Below, one piece after another: positions 55,437 to 64,000 of a stretch of DNA of 64,000 nucleotides. The DNA lies in contig NZ_KB912916.1 in NCBI RefSeq assembly GCF_000383875.1, forward strand, positions 43,955 to 107,954, in the 5' to 3' direction. Every line of letters begins with the position of its first letter. Positions within the stretch are counted from its first letter, which is position 1. The notes beneath the pieces were generated by a model, which worked only from the letters and a program-made list of their open reading frames with translations, made no database searches and was not told the DNA's origin. The translations under genes and the position numbers were made by a program. The DNA is from Caldibacillus debilis DSM 16016. Its GTDB lineage: Bacteria > Bacillota > Bacilli > Bacillales > Caldibacillaceae.

Positions 55437-55958
55437 TCAGCCCACTGCCTGGATGACGCCGCAGGCCAGCCGTTTTCCCGCGTTGCCGGCCGGCTGGGTG
55501 CGATAATCGTCGGGATTTTCGTGGATAATGACGGATTTGCCGATAATGTCGCTGACCCGGAACCGGTCCGTAAAGAAACTCATGCGGGCATAGCCGTGAT
55601 TGGAAAAAAGGACGGGAAAATCCCCCGGGTGATTGCCATGGGGCTGATTGTCCGGGTTCCAATGGCTGCCCGCCCCTTGAAAAGGATCGTTCGGGTCGCC
55701 GACGGCGCAATTTCCATGATCATGGATATGAAATCCGTGGGGCCCTACCGGCGAGCGTCCGCCGGAAGCGGGACGGTAGGGGGGAAGCCCGGAAACTTCC
55801 ACAAAGATTTCCGTGCCGTTGCCGAGATCGGAAAAAAAGCAAATGCCCCGGAGATTCGGCGCCAACGGTCCGCCTTTGATGACGGCATAGGCCGCCCGGC
55901 CGGCGGATCTCTGAGAGGGATAAGGGGAATAAATATAGTAAGGAATTAGGGACAACAC
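55437..55958 (-). CDS. Cu/Zn superoxide dismutase family protein
   Basis: A 173-residue superoxide dismutase. Metal ligands are visible: GFHIHDHGNC (His-x-His for copper and the disulfide Cys), GSHWNP and HGNHPGD (bridging His and zinc site), and SVIIHENPDD with GNAGKRLACGV near the C terminus. The start is TTG at 55958 with GGGAG upstream. No signal peptide or lipobox is present, unlike most Bacillus YojM-type SODs, so it may be cytoplasmic or the start is further upstream. Divergent from the Zur-controlled zinc binder. Confidence 0.82.
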   Translation of the reverse strand: MLSLIPYYIYSPYPSQRSAGRAAYAVIKGGPLAPNLRGICFFSDLGNGTEIFVEVSGLPPYRPASGGRSPVGPHGFHIHDHGNCAVGDPNDPFQGAGSHWNPDNQPHGNHPGDFPVLFSNHGYARMSFFTDRFRVSDIIGKSVIIHENPDDYRTQPAGNAGKRLACGVIQAVG

Positions 55959-56032
55959 CGGTCACTCCCATCTGAACAGGATTTTTTTCATCATATGCGC
56001 CGGCCCATTTATCCGTTCCCGCAGGAAAGGGT

Positions 56033-56053
56033 AAATCGTAAATATTACGATTT
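56033..56053. promoter_or_regulatory. Perfect Zur box 1
   Basis: AAATCGTAA and TTACGATTT flank ATA, a perfect Bacillus-type Zur operator, extended by T/A on each side to 23 bases. It lies just upstream of the -35 box of the zinc-binding lipoprotein gene and could also influence the divergent Cu/Zn SOD gene. Confidence 0.88.
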
Positions 56054-56057
56054 ATTA

Positions 56058-56086
56058 TTTACAAACCGGTGGGAACCGTTTATACT
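56058..56086 (+). promoter_or_regulatory. Promoter of the zinc-binding lipoprotein gene
   Basis: TTTACA (56058-56063) and TATACT (56081-56086) are 17 bases apart, between the two Zur boxes. Confidence 0.65.
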
Positions 56087-56088
56087 AT

Positions 56089-56109
56089 AAATCGGAATTG
56101 TTACGATTT
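56089..56109. promoter_or_regulatory. Zur box 2
   Basis: AAATCGGAA-TTG-TTACGATTT is the same operator with one mismatch, located at the transcription start region. Centre-to-centre distance to box 1 is 56 bases. Confidence 0.8.
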
Positions 56110-56132
56110 GTATAGCGGATGGAGGGAATATT

Positions 56133-57131
56133 TTGAAGCGTTTATCTTTGTTTCTGGCGGTCCTCTCCCTTTTTTTCACGCTGGCCGGCTGCGGCGGCGA
56201 AAAGGGAAAGCAGGGTCAGGGTTCCGAAAAATTGACCATTTACACGACCGTTTTTCCCCTTGAAGACTTCACCAAAAAGATCGGCGGGAAATATGTCCAT
56301 GTGGAATCGATTTTTCCCCCCGGTGCCGATGCCCACAGCTATGAACCTTCGACAAAAATGATGATGAAACTGGCGGACGGCGATGCGTTCATTTACAGCG
56401 GCGCAGGGATTGAAGGATTTGCCGATAAAGCGGAAAAGGTTTTGCGGGAAGAGGGCGTGAAAGTGGTTAAAGCCGCTGAAGGCGTTGCGCTGGAAAAACA
56501 TGAAGAGGAAAATCCGGAGGAAGAGGGGCACGAACATGGGGAGGAGGAACATGGGGAGGAGGAACATGGGGAAGAAGGGGGACACGAACATGAACACCAT
56601 GACCACGAATTCGATCCCCATGTCTGGATCGATCCCGTTCTCTGCATCCGGCTGGCGGAAAATATTAAGGACGCCCTCGCGCATTTGAAACCGGAGCAAA
56701 AATCGTATTTTGAGGAAAATTATACGAAGTTGAAGAAGGAACTGGAAAGTTTGGACCAGGAATTCCAGCAGACGATCGATCAAGCGCCCCATAAGCAAAT
56801 CGTCGTCACCCATGCCGCCTACGGATATTGGGAAAAACGCTACGGCATCGAGCAGCTGAGTATCGCCGGGCTGTCGCCTTCCCAGGAACCTTCCCAAAAA
56901 CAGCTTGCCCGCTTGGCGGATCAGGCGAAAAAGCTTCATATCCGCTACGTCATTTTTGAGGAAAACGTGACGCCGAAGGTGGCGGAAGTTTTGCGGAAGG
57001 AACTGAAGGCGGAAAGCCTGACCCTTCACAACCTGGAAACGATCACGGAAGAAGAACGGAAAGCGGATAAGGACTACTTCGCCTTGATGAGGGAAAACTT
57101 GCAAACTTTGAAAAAGGCGCTGTATGATTAA
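56133..57131 (+). CDS. Zinc ABC transporter substrate-binding lipoprotein (ZnuA/AdcA)
   Basis: A 332-residue cluster A-I binding protein. The lipobox is LAGCGG near residue 21. A His-rich loop (about residues 125-160, with repeated HGEEEHGEEEHGEE blocks) captures zinc, and FDPHVWIDP and VTHAAYGYW carry the metal-site histidines. Start is TTG at 56133 after GGAGGG. Transcription is controlled by two Zur boxes. No permease or ATPase gene is adjacent; the next gene is an SDR. The transporter partners must be elsewhere. Confidence 0.9.
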   Translation: MKRLSLFLAVLSLFFTLAGCGGEKGKQGQGSEKLTIYTTVFPLEDFTKKIGGKYVHVESIFPPGADAHSYEPSTKMMMKLADGDAFIYSGAGIEGFADKAEKVLREEGVKVVKAAEGVALEKHEEENPEEEGHEHGEEEHGEEEHGEEGGHEHEHHDHEFDPHVWIDPVLCIRLAENIKDALAHLKPEQKSYFEENYTKLKKELESLDQEFQQTIDQAPHKQIVVTHAAYGYWEKRYGIEQLSIAGLSPSQEPSQKQLARLADQAKKLHIRYVIFEENVTPKVAEVLRKELKAESLTLHNLETITEEERKADKDYFALMRENLQTLKKALYD

Positions 57132-57281
57132 TACGGAAGAGAGCCGTTACCCTGTTTTTTCCCCTGACGGTCTTTTGGTGTTCCACAGCCGATTTTCATC
57201 GGCTTGCAAACGTTGGAAAATGTCGTGCAAGAAACATGCGGTGCAGAAAAAAGGAAAGCGTTTGTCGAAGGGGATGATTTC

Positions 57282-58022
57282 ATGTTTGCAAATCGGACGG
57301 TCGTTGTCACCGGAGGCGCGCAGGGCATCGGAAAGGGGATTGCCCTTGCCTTCGCGAGAGAAAAGGGCAGGGTGGTGATCGCCGATCTCAATCAGGAGGC
57401 GGGATCCGCCCTGGAAAAGGAAATGAAGGATCAGGGGCTGGAGGCGTTTTTCGTCCGGACGGACGTGCGGGAAGAAGCCGATGTGATCCGCTTGATGGAG
57501 AGGGCGGCGGAAAAATACGGCCGGATCGATGTCCTCATCAATAATGCGGGCATATCCGTCTTCAAACCCTTTTTCGAGTTGACGGTGGAAGAGTGGGACA
57601 ACGTATTGAATACGAACTTGCGCAGCGCTTTTTTATGCACCCGGGAAGCGGCCAAATATATGAAGAAGGAAGGGGGAGCCGTCATCAACATCGCCTCCAC
57701 CAGGGCGTTCATGTCCGAGGCGAATACGGAAAGCTATTCGGCGTCAAAGGGCGGCATCATCGCATTAACCCATGCGATGGCGGCATCTTTGAGCCCGTAC
57801 CGGATCCGCGTGAACGCCGTCAGCCCCGGCTGGATCCATACGGGAGACGAAGGCGAACTGCGGGAGATCGATCATAAACAGCATTGGTCCGGCCGCGTCG
57901 GAAGACCGGAAGATATCGCCAGGGCCTGCTTGTTTTTGGCCGACGGCAGAAATGATTTTATAACGGGACAAAATTTGATCGTTGACGGCGGCATGACAAG
58001 AAAAATGATTTATGCGGAATAG
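57282..58022 (+). CDS. Short-chain dehydrogenase/reductase (glucose 1-dehydrogenase-like)
   Basis: A 246-residue NAD(P)-dependent oxidoreductase. TGGAQGIGKG (residues 10-19) binds the cofactor, NNAG is near 86, INIASTRA near 136, and catalytic Tyr-Lys in SYSASKGG near 151-158. C-terminal GQNLIVDGG is typical. GAAGGGG lies before ATG at 57282; upstream in-frame starts would overlap nothing and have no ribosome binding site. A terminator follows. Substrate unknown. Confidence 0.9.
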   Translation: MFANRTVVVTGGAQGIGKGIALAFAREKGRVVIADLNQEAGSALEKEMKDQGLEAFFVRTDVREEADVIRLMERAAEKYGRIDVLINNAGISVFKPFFELTVEEWDNVLNTNLRSAFLCTREAAKYMKKEGGAVINIASTRAFMSEANTESYSASKGGIIALTHAMAASLSPYRIRVNAVSPGWIHTGDEGELREIDHKQHWSGRVGRPEDIARACLFLADGRNDFITGQNLIVDGGMTRKMIYAE

Positions 58023-58260
58023 GGATCTTTTTTTCCTTTCGCTGCGTCTTTGACGGGATCGCCGCGAAGGGGAAAAGATGGATATTCCTCCATTGTTCAT
58101 TTCTTTTGGAAAGCCCTTATTCATAAAGGGGGCGGGGTGATCGATGCCCCGTCGTCTTTTTTCTTTATGAAGGCCTTAAATGGATGGCCGCGGGGCGGGA
58201 AGATCGCGGGACCGTTGATCTTTATTTCTTCAAGAAGTTTCATTTCAAGGGAAAAGAAAA

Positions 58261-58301
58261 AGGAGGGCGCCAAGGGAACATGGCTTGGCCCTCCTTTTTT
58301 T
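58261..58301. terminator. Bidirectional terminator between SDR and glpD
   Basis: AGGAGGG...CCAAG pairs with CTTGG-CCCTCCT with a two-base bulge; T7 follows on the plus strand and the A-run at 58251-58260 gives a T-run on the minus strand. Confidence 0.78.
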
Positions 58302-58394
58302 GCATGGCGGCCGATCACAGCGCAAGAAAACCCGGCGGGGCGGGAGGCGTTCCCTTTCGGCGGGCCGCTCCCTTATTATCCCGCCTTTCTTCGC

Positions 58395-60059
58395 TTATTG
58401 GAGATCTGCCGGTGTGACCGCATCGGTCAATTCCCTGTTCAGTTCTTCCGTGTAGGCCGCTTGCTCCTTTTCGGACCATCCGAAGTATTGGCCCATGAAG
58501 CGGATCACTTCCTCCTTCCAGGTACGGACCCAGTTGATGTTGAAATAGAGGGCCCCCGTCCTGCGGATGAAGAAGTCCACCGGTTTTACCGTCATTTCGT
58601 GTTCGATGGCATACATCAGCTGGGCATATACCGGACGCGGAAGGGCTGTTTCGCCGCTTTCCTCATATTGTTTTCCGTAGCGGAACAATCGGTCCACGTT
58701 GGCTCCGTACCTGTGGGCGAGCCGACCGCCTTCCTCCCGGGAAAATCCGTAATTTTGCCCCTCTTCCGCCTTTTTTGCGATAAAGGCGTTCAGATTCGCC
58801 GATCCGCCCACGTCGCCTCCGGAAATCGGGTAATGCTTCGTTTGGCAAGGCCTGAAGCTCTTTCCCGTCTCATTTTCAAGCCGTTTGGCGACAAGGTTGA
58901 CCACATTTTCCGCCATTTTCCGGTAACCGGTAAGTTTTCCTCCGGCGATGGTAATCAGCCCGCTTTCGCTTTCCCAGATTTCGTCTTTCCGGGAGATTTC
59001 GCCCGGATCTTTTCCTTCTTCATAGATCAGCGGACGGACCCCGGCCCAGCTGGATTCCACGTCTTTTTCGGTCACATCCACATCCGGGAACATGAAACGG
59101 ACGGCCCGGATTAAATAATCCCGGTCCTCTTTCAACATCTTCGGGTTGATCGGGCGTTCGTTGTAGAAAGTGTCCGTCGTACCCACGTAAGTTTTCCCGT
59201 CCCGTGGAATGGCAAAAACCATCCTGCCGTCGGGGGTGTCAAAATAAACCGATTGCCGGAGGGGGAATTTCCTTTGATCGAAAACGAGGTGGATGCCTTT
59301 TGATAATTGCAGCCGCTTATTGTTTTTGGAATAATCCTTGTCCCGCACTTCATCCACCCAAGGTCCTGCGGCATTGACCACCTTTTTTGCCCGAATCTCC
59401 GCCGTTTCCCCGCTGATCATGTCTTTGACCCGGGCGCCGGCGGCCTTTTTGTTTGCGTAAAGGAATTCTTCCGCCTTGACGTAGTTGATGATATCGGCTC
59501 CCGCAGCCGCGGCGGCTTTCATGACTTCGATCGTCAGGCGGGCGTCGTCCGTCCGGTATTCCACATAGTAACCGCCGCCGATCAGCCCGTCTTTTTTCAA
59601 CAGCGGTTCCTTGTTCAAGGTTTCTTCCCTGGAAAGCATCCTTTTCCGTTCCGATTTTTTGACCCCGGCCAAAAAGTCGTAAATGGTCAGTCCGATGGCG
59701 GTCGTAAATTTGCCGAAGGTCCCTTCTTTGTACAGGGGAAGCAGCATCTTCTCGGGGGTGGTGACATGGGGGCCGTTTTCATAAACGATGGCCCGTTCCT
59801 TTCCGACCTCGGCGACGAGCCCGACTTGAAATTGTTTTAAATAGCGCAGGCCGCCGTGGACGAGTTTCGTGGAACGGCTGGAAGTTCCGGCGGCGAAATC
59901 CTGCATTTCCACGAGGGCGGTTTTCATCCCGCGGAGGGCCGCATCGAGGGCGATCCCGGCTCCGGTGATCCCTCCTCCGATGATGAGCAAATCATATTCT
60001 TCCTCACCCAAACGCTTAAAGATGTCTTTTCTTTTCGCTGCGGAAAAATTATCCGGCAT
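58395..60059 (-). CDS. glpD: Glycerol-3-phosphate dehydrogenase (aerobic, FAD)
   Basis: A 554-residue membrane-associated flavoprotein oxidising sn-glycerol-3-phosphate to dihydroxyacetone phosphate. The FAD loop [14 protein letters not shown] is near residues 25-38; [13 protein letters not shown] and the [16 protein letters not shown] block further on are GlpD hallmarks. ATG at 60059 has AAGGAGG 9 bases upstream; the ATG at 60068 abuts the same site. It has its own leader with a GlpP-type terminator, so its expression depends on glycerol 3-phosphate and GlpP. Confidence 0.95.
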   Translation of the reverse strand: MPDNFSAAKRKDIFKRLGEEEYDLLIIGGGITGAGIALDAALRGMKTALVEMQDFAAGTSSRSTKLVHGGLRYLKQFQVGLVAEVGKERAIVYENGPHVTTPEKMLLPLYKEGTFGKFTTAIGLTIYDFLAGVKKSERKRMLSREETLNKEPLLKKDGLIGGGYYVEYRTDDARLTIEVMKAAAAAGADIINYVKAEEFLYANKKAAGARVKDMISGETAEIRAKKVVNAAGPWVDEVRDKDYSKNNKRLQLSKGIHLVFDQRKFPLRQSVYFDTPDGRMVFAIPRDGKTYVGTTDTFYNERPINPKMLKEDRDYLIRAVRFMFPDVDVTEKDVESSWAGVRPLIYEEGKDPGEISRKDEIWESESGLITIAGGKLTGYRKMAENVVNLVAKRLENETGKSFRPCQTKHYPISGGDVGGSANLNAFIAKKAEEGQNYGFSREEGGRLAHRYGANVDRLFRYGKQYEESGETALPRPVYAQLMYAIEHEMTVKPVDFFIRRTGALYFNINWVRTWKEEVIRFMGQYFGWSEKEQAAYTEELNRELTDAVTPADLQ

Positions 60060-60101
60060 TTCAGTCATCCTCCTTTATTACCTTTTTTAACGTGGCATTA
60101 G

Positions 60102-60198
60102 AAAAAAAGAGACCTGGACATGCATTATAGAAGCATGCTCTATAATGCAGCCTGGTCTCTCCGATTCTCCTGCCGAATATTAACTTACCTTTATTATA
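60102..60198 (-). promoter_or_regulatory. GlpP-dependent antitermination leader and promoter of glpD
   Basis: Extended -10 TGTTATAAT (TATAAT complement at 60193-60198), then the conserved leader element (60158-60183), then a terminator: AGAGACC (60108-60114) with GGTCTCT (60154-60160), inner stem TGCATTATAG/CTATAATGCA, T-run of seven. The leader element matches the glpF leader in 22 of 26 bases. Confidence 0.8.
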
Positions 60199-60514
60199 AC
60201 ATAAGTTGCGGCCGATTGGAAAGGAACGGGTTTTCGTTCCTGAGCCGGAACGGTTTCCGGCAACGGGCGGCCCGGTTTCAACCGGCCGTGGGATAGGGCG
60301 CTAACCGCGACGGATGAAAACCGCATCCCCGATGTCCGCGGAAGAGCGATTTTCCCTGTTTCCGCCGGAAGTTTTTTTCCATCTGCGATGGCCGTCAAGG
60401 GGAGCGGCATCCGGCGCCCGGCAAGAGGCGGCATGGCCTTCCGTTCCGCCTCCCGCGGGCAGGAAAGGGCGGCGGGCAACCGGCTCAACCGGCCGCCGCC
60501 CGCCGGAGGCAAGG
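60199..60514. other. Intergenic region between glpD and glpK
   Basis: No gene seen. A GC-rich inverted repeat (GGGCGGCGGGC...GCCGCCGCCCGCC, near 60465-60505) just 3' of glpK on the minus strand is a likely terminator of the glpFK transcript. Confidence 0.5.
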
Positions 60515-62828
<2,314 letters not shown>

Positions 62829-62904
62829 AAAATCTCTCCTCCCCAAAATTTGAATTTATTGGCCTGATTCAGGATCAGATAAGGGATAAAGCCATGAAAA
62901 GAAC

Positions 62905-63017
62905 GGAAAAAAATCACACAGAAATAACCTGGACAACAGGCAATCTGTGTGATTCTCCGAATCTCCTCACGAGTATTAACTTACCTTTAGAATAACAAGG
63001 GATGAAAGCGGTGTCAA
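62905..63017 (-). promoter_or_regulatory. Promoter and GlpP antitermination leader of glpFK
   Basis: TTGACA (complement at 63012-63017) and extended TG-TATTCT (62989-62994) are 17 bases apart. The conserved leader element is at 62954-62979. The terminator AATCACACAGA/TCTGTGTGATT (62912-62922 and 62944-62954) with a T-run follows. GlpP would bind this RNA to allow readthrough. Confidence 0.85.
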
Positions 63018-63045
63018 TGAGAAAGTGAAACTTTTTTGAACGATT

Positions 63046-63600
63046 TCAGCGGGCTTTTTCAAAATAATCCCACAGTTCCCGCTTGGAGGTCGTTACGGCA
63101 TCAGCCCCCGACTCAATGGCCCGTTTCACTTCCTCAGGAGTTCGGATCAGACCGCCTGCCAATATTTTAATATTCGTTTTTTCCTTCACTTCCTTGATCA
63201 TCCACGGCATCGTCCCGGGCAGGACCTCAATGTAATCGGGCCGCGTCTTTTCGATGAGCCGGTAGCTTTGGCCCAGGGCGTGGGAATCGATTAAAAACAT
63301 CCTTTGGATGGAAAGGACGCCCCGCTGTTTCGCCTTCAGGATCACGTTCGCTTTCGTCGAGATCAGCCCGAAAGGGTTGAATTCCTGGCAGATGTATTCC
63401 GTGCCGTAGTCGTCGTTTTTCAAGCCGTGGATCAGATCGACATGGAAGATCATTTTTTTGCCGTGTCTTTCAGCCATTTTGGAAATATGCTTTAATTGGG
63501 CGATGTGCACTTCCAACAGAATGCCGATCTCATAGTCGCTTTCGAGAAATTTTTCAAAGTCTTTCATCGTCGGCGAAGCAGGGATCAGGAATTGCTTCAT
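63046..63600 (-). CDS. glpP: Glycerol uptake operon antiterminator regulatory protein
   Basis: A 184-residue RNA-binding regulator. ILLEVHIAQLKHISKMAERH, then HVDLIHGLKNDDYGTEYI and LAGGLIRTPEEV, match GlpP, a (beta-alpha)8-like protein that binds glp leader mRNA when loaded with glycerol 3-phosphate. AAAGGGGTG precedes ATG at 63600. It lies upstream of glpFK on the same strand with its own gap of 29 bases before the glpF promoter. Confidence 0.93.
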   Translation of the reverse strand: MKQFLIPASPTMKDFEKFLESDYEIGILLEVHIAQLKHISKMAERHGKKMIFHVDLIHGLKNDDYGTEYICQEFNPFGLISTKANVILKAKQRGVLSIQRMFLIDSHALGQSYRLIEKTRPDYIEVLPGTMPWMIKEVKEKTNIKILAGGLIRTPEEVKRAIESGADAVTTSKRELWDYFEKAR

Positions 63601-63637
63601 GGAAACACCCCTTTGATGGCGGCGGGATCCGGATCTC

Positions 63638-63660
63638 AAAAAGGGCCCACTTCGGAGCCC
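63638..63660 (-). terminator. Terminator of the HPr-like gene
   Basis: On the minus strand GGGCTC pairs with GGGCCC (including a G-U pair) around CGAAGT, followed by TTTTT. Confidence 0.65.
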
Positions 63661-63724
63661 GTGGCGAGGATCCGGAATCCCGCCGGATGTGCGGAAAGTC
63701 CCGGGAAGTGCAGAGGGAATCCCT

Positions 63725-63985
63725 TTAGCCGTTTTGCTCCTGCAAAAATTTTACCACAAAATCCAGCGCCTCTTTTTCATCGTCCCCGTCGGCGACCACC
63801 GTAATGAGGTCGCCTTCCCGGACGGCGGCGCTCATTAAATTGAAAATGCTTTTCGCTTCAATTTTCCGGTCGTTTTTCACGAGGAATACATCGCTATGAT
63901 ATCGGCTCAACAGTTTGACGAATTGGGCGGCCGGCCGGGCGTGGAGGCCGTCTTTCAGCTTTACTTGGATCTGTTTTTCGACCAT
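63725..63985 (-). CDS. HPr family phosphocarrier protein, Crh-like with His15
   Basis: An 86-residue HPr-fold protein. His15 (DGLHARPAAQF) is the PEP-dependent phosphorylation site, and Ser46 (AKSIFNLMS) is the HPrK site. The surrounding sequence resembles Crh, in which residue 15 is normally Gln, so this may be an HPr paralogue that has kept or regained the catalytic His. It probably works with CcpA in catabolite repression and perhaps in the PTS. ATG at 63985 follows GGGAG. It lies next to glpP, with a terminator between. Confidence 0.88.
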   Translation of the reverse strand: MVEKQIQVKLKDGLHARPAAQFVKLLSRYHSDVFLVKNDRKIEAKSIFNLMSAAVREGDLITVVADGDDEKEALDFVVKFLQEQNG

Positions 63986-64000
63986 TTTTTCAACTCCCGT

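Overview
The window is chromosomal DNA from a spore-forming, GC-richer member of the Bacillaceae. The evidence is a Spo0E-family phosphatase, a YcdB/YcdC-like protein, a GlpP-controlled glycerol regulon, perfect Bacillus-type Zur boxes, a T-box leader and strong GGAGG ribosome binding sites throughout. Overall composition and gene content resemble moderately thermophilic genera such as Caldibacillus or Geobacillus; that genus-level guess is inference. I saw no rRNA, tRNA or CRISPR array.

Layout. 1-2.6 kb: a TetR repressor and an FtsX-type ABC exporter with two matching operators. 2.8-4.5 kb: an AT-rich two-gene cassette (winged-helix protein plus a HEPN/Abi-like protein), the best candidate for an undescribed defence or toxin module. 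4.5-9.1 kb: a long gene-poor stretch with an iteron-like repeat cluster and an AT-rich lipoprotein gene. 9.1-19.5 kb: scattered genes (amidase, YcdB-like, DUF1801, an ErmD-like methyltransferase, UPF0316, Cof-type HAD) separated by decayed genes and a transposase remnant. 20-26 kb: an ECF sigma/DUF4179 anti-sigma pair, an SF0329-type gene, an HsdM methylase with no HsdR or HsdS, and a frameshifted DUF1648 gene. 26.2-30.9 kb: a T-box leader, probably methionine-specific, in front of a SAM hydroxide adenosyltransferase and a complete ECF-type vitamin/amino-acid importer. 31-36.5 kb: a second ISLre2-type transposase remnant, a PadR operon, a FetAB-like exporter and an RDD protein. 37-42 kb: a second ECF sigma/RskA-type anti-sigma pair and a NEW3-domain ABC transporter operon. 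42-47 kb: manganese catalase, thioesterase, a DUF7916-like TIM-barrel protein and a ketopantoate reductase. 47-54 kb: a secreted C39-like peptidase with 132-bp tandem repeats, an EAL/PilZ c-di-GMP protein, a GAF/LuxR regulator and Spo0E. 54-58 kb: a PQQ-type sugar dehydrogenase lipoprotein, Cu/Zn superoxide dismutase, a Zur-controlled zinc-binding lipoprotein and an SDR. 58-64 kb: glpD, glpK, glpF and glpP with two matching antitermination leaders, then a Crh/HPr-like protein.

How the genes fit together. Several blocks are stress or metal responses: two ECF sigma modules, Mn catalase beside Fur-like sites, and Zur boxes between a Cu/Zn SOD and a zinc binder. The glycerol block is a complete uptake, phosphorylation and oxidation route under GlpP, and a Ser46/His15 HPr-family protein sits next to it, fitting carbon catabolite control. 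Many intergenic spaces hold recognisable but broken genes (MazG-like, DUF5694-like, transposases), so the chromosome is shedding genes in this part.
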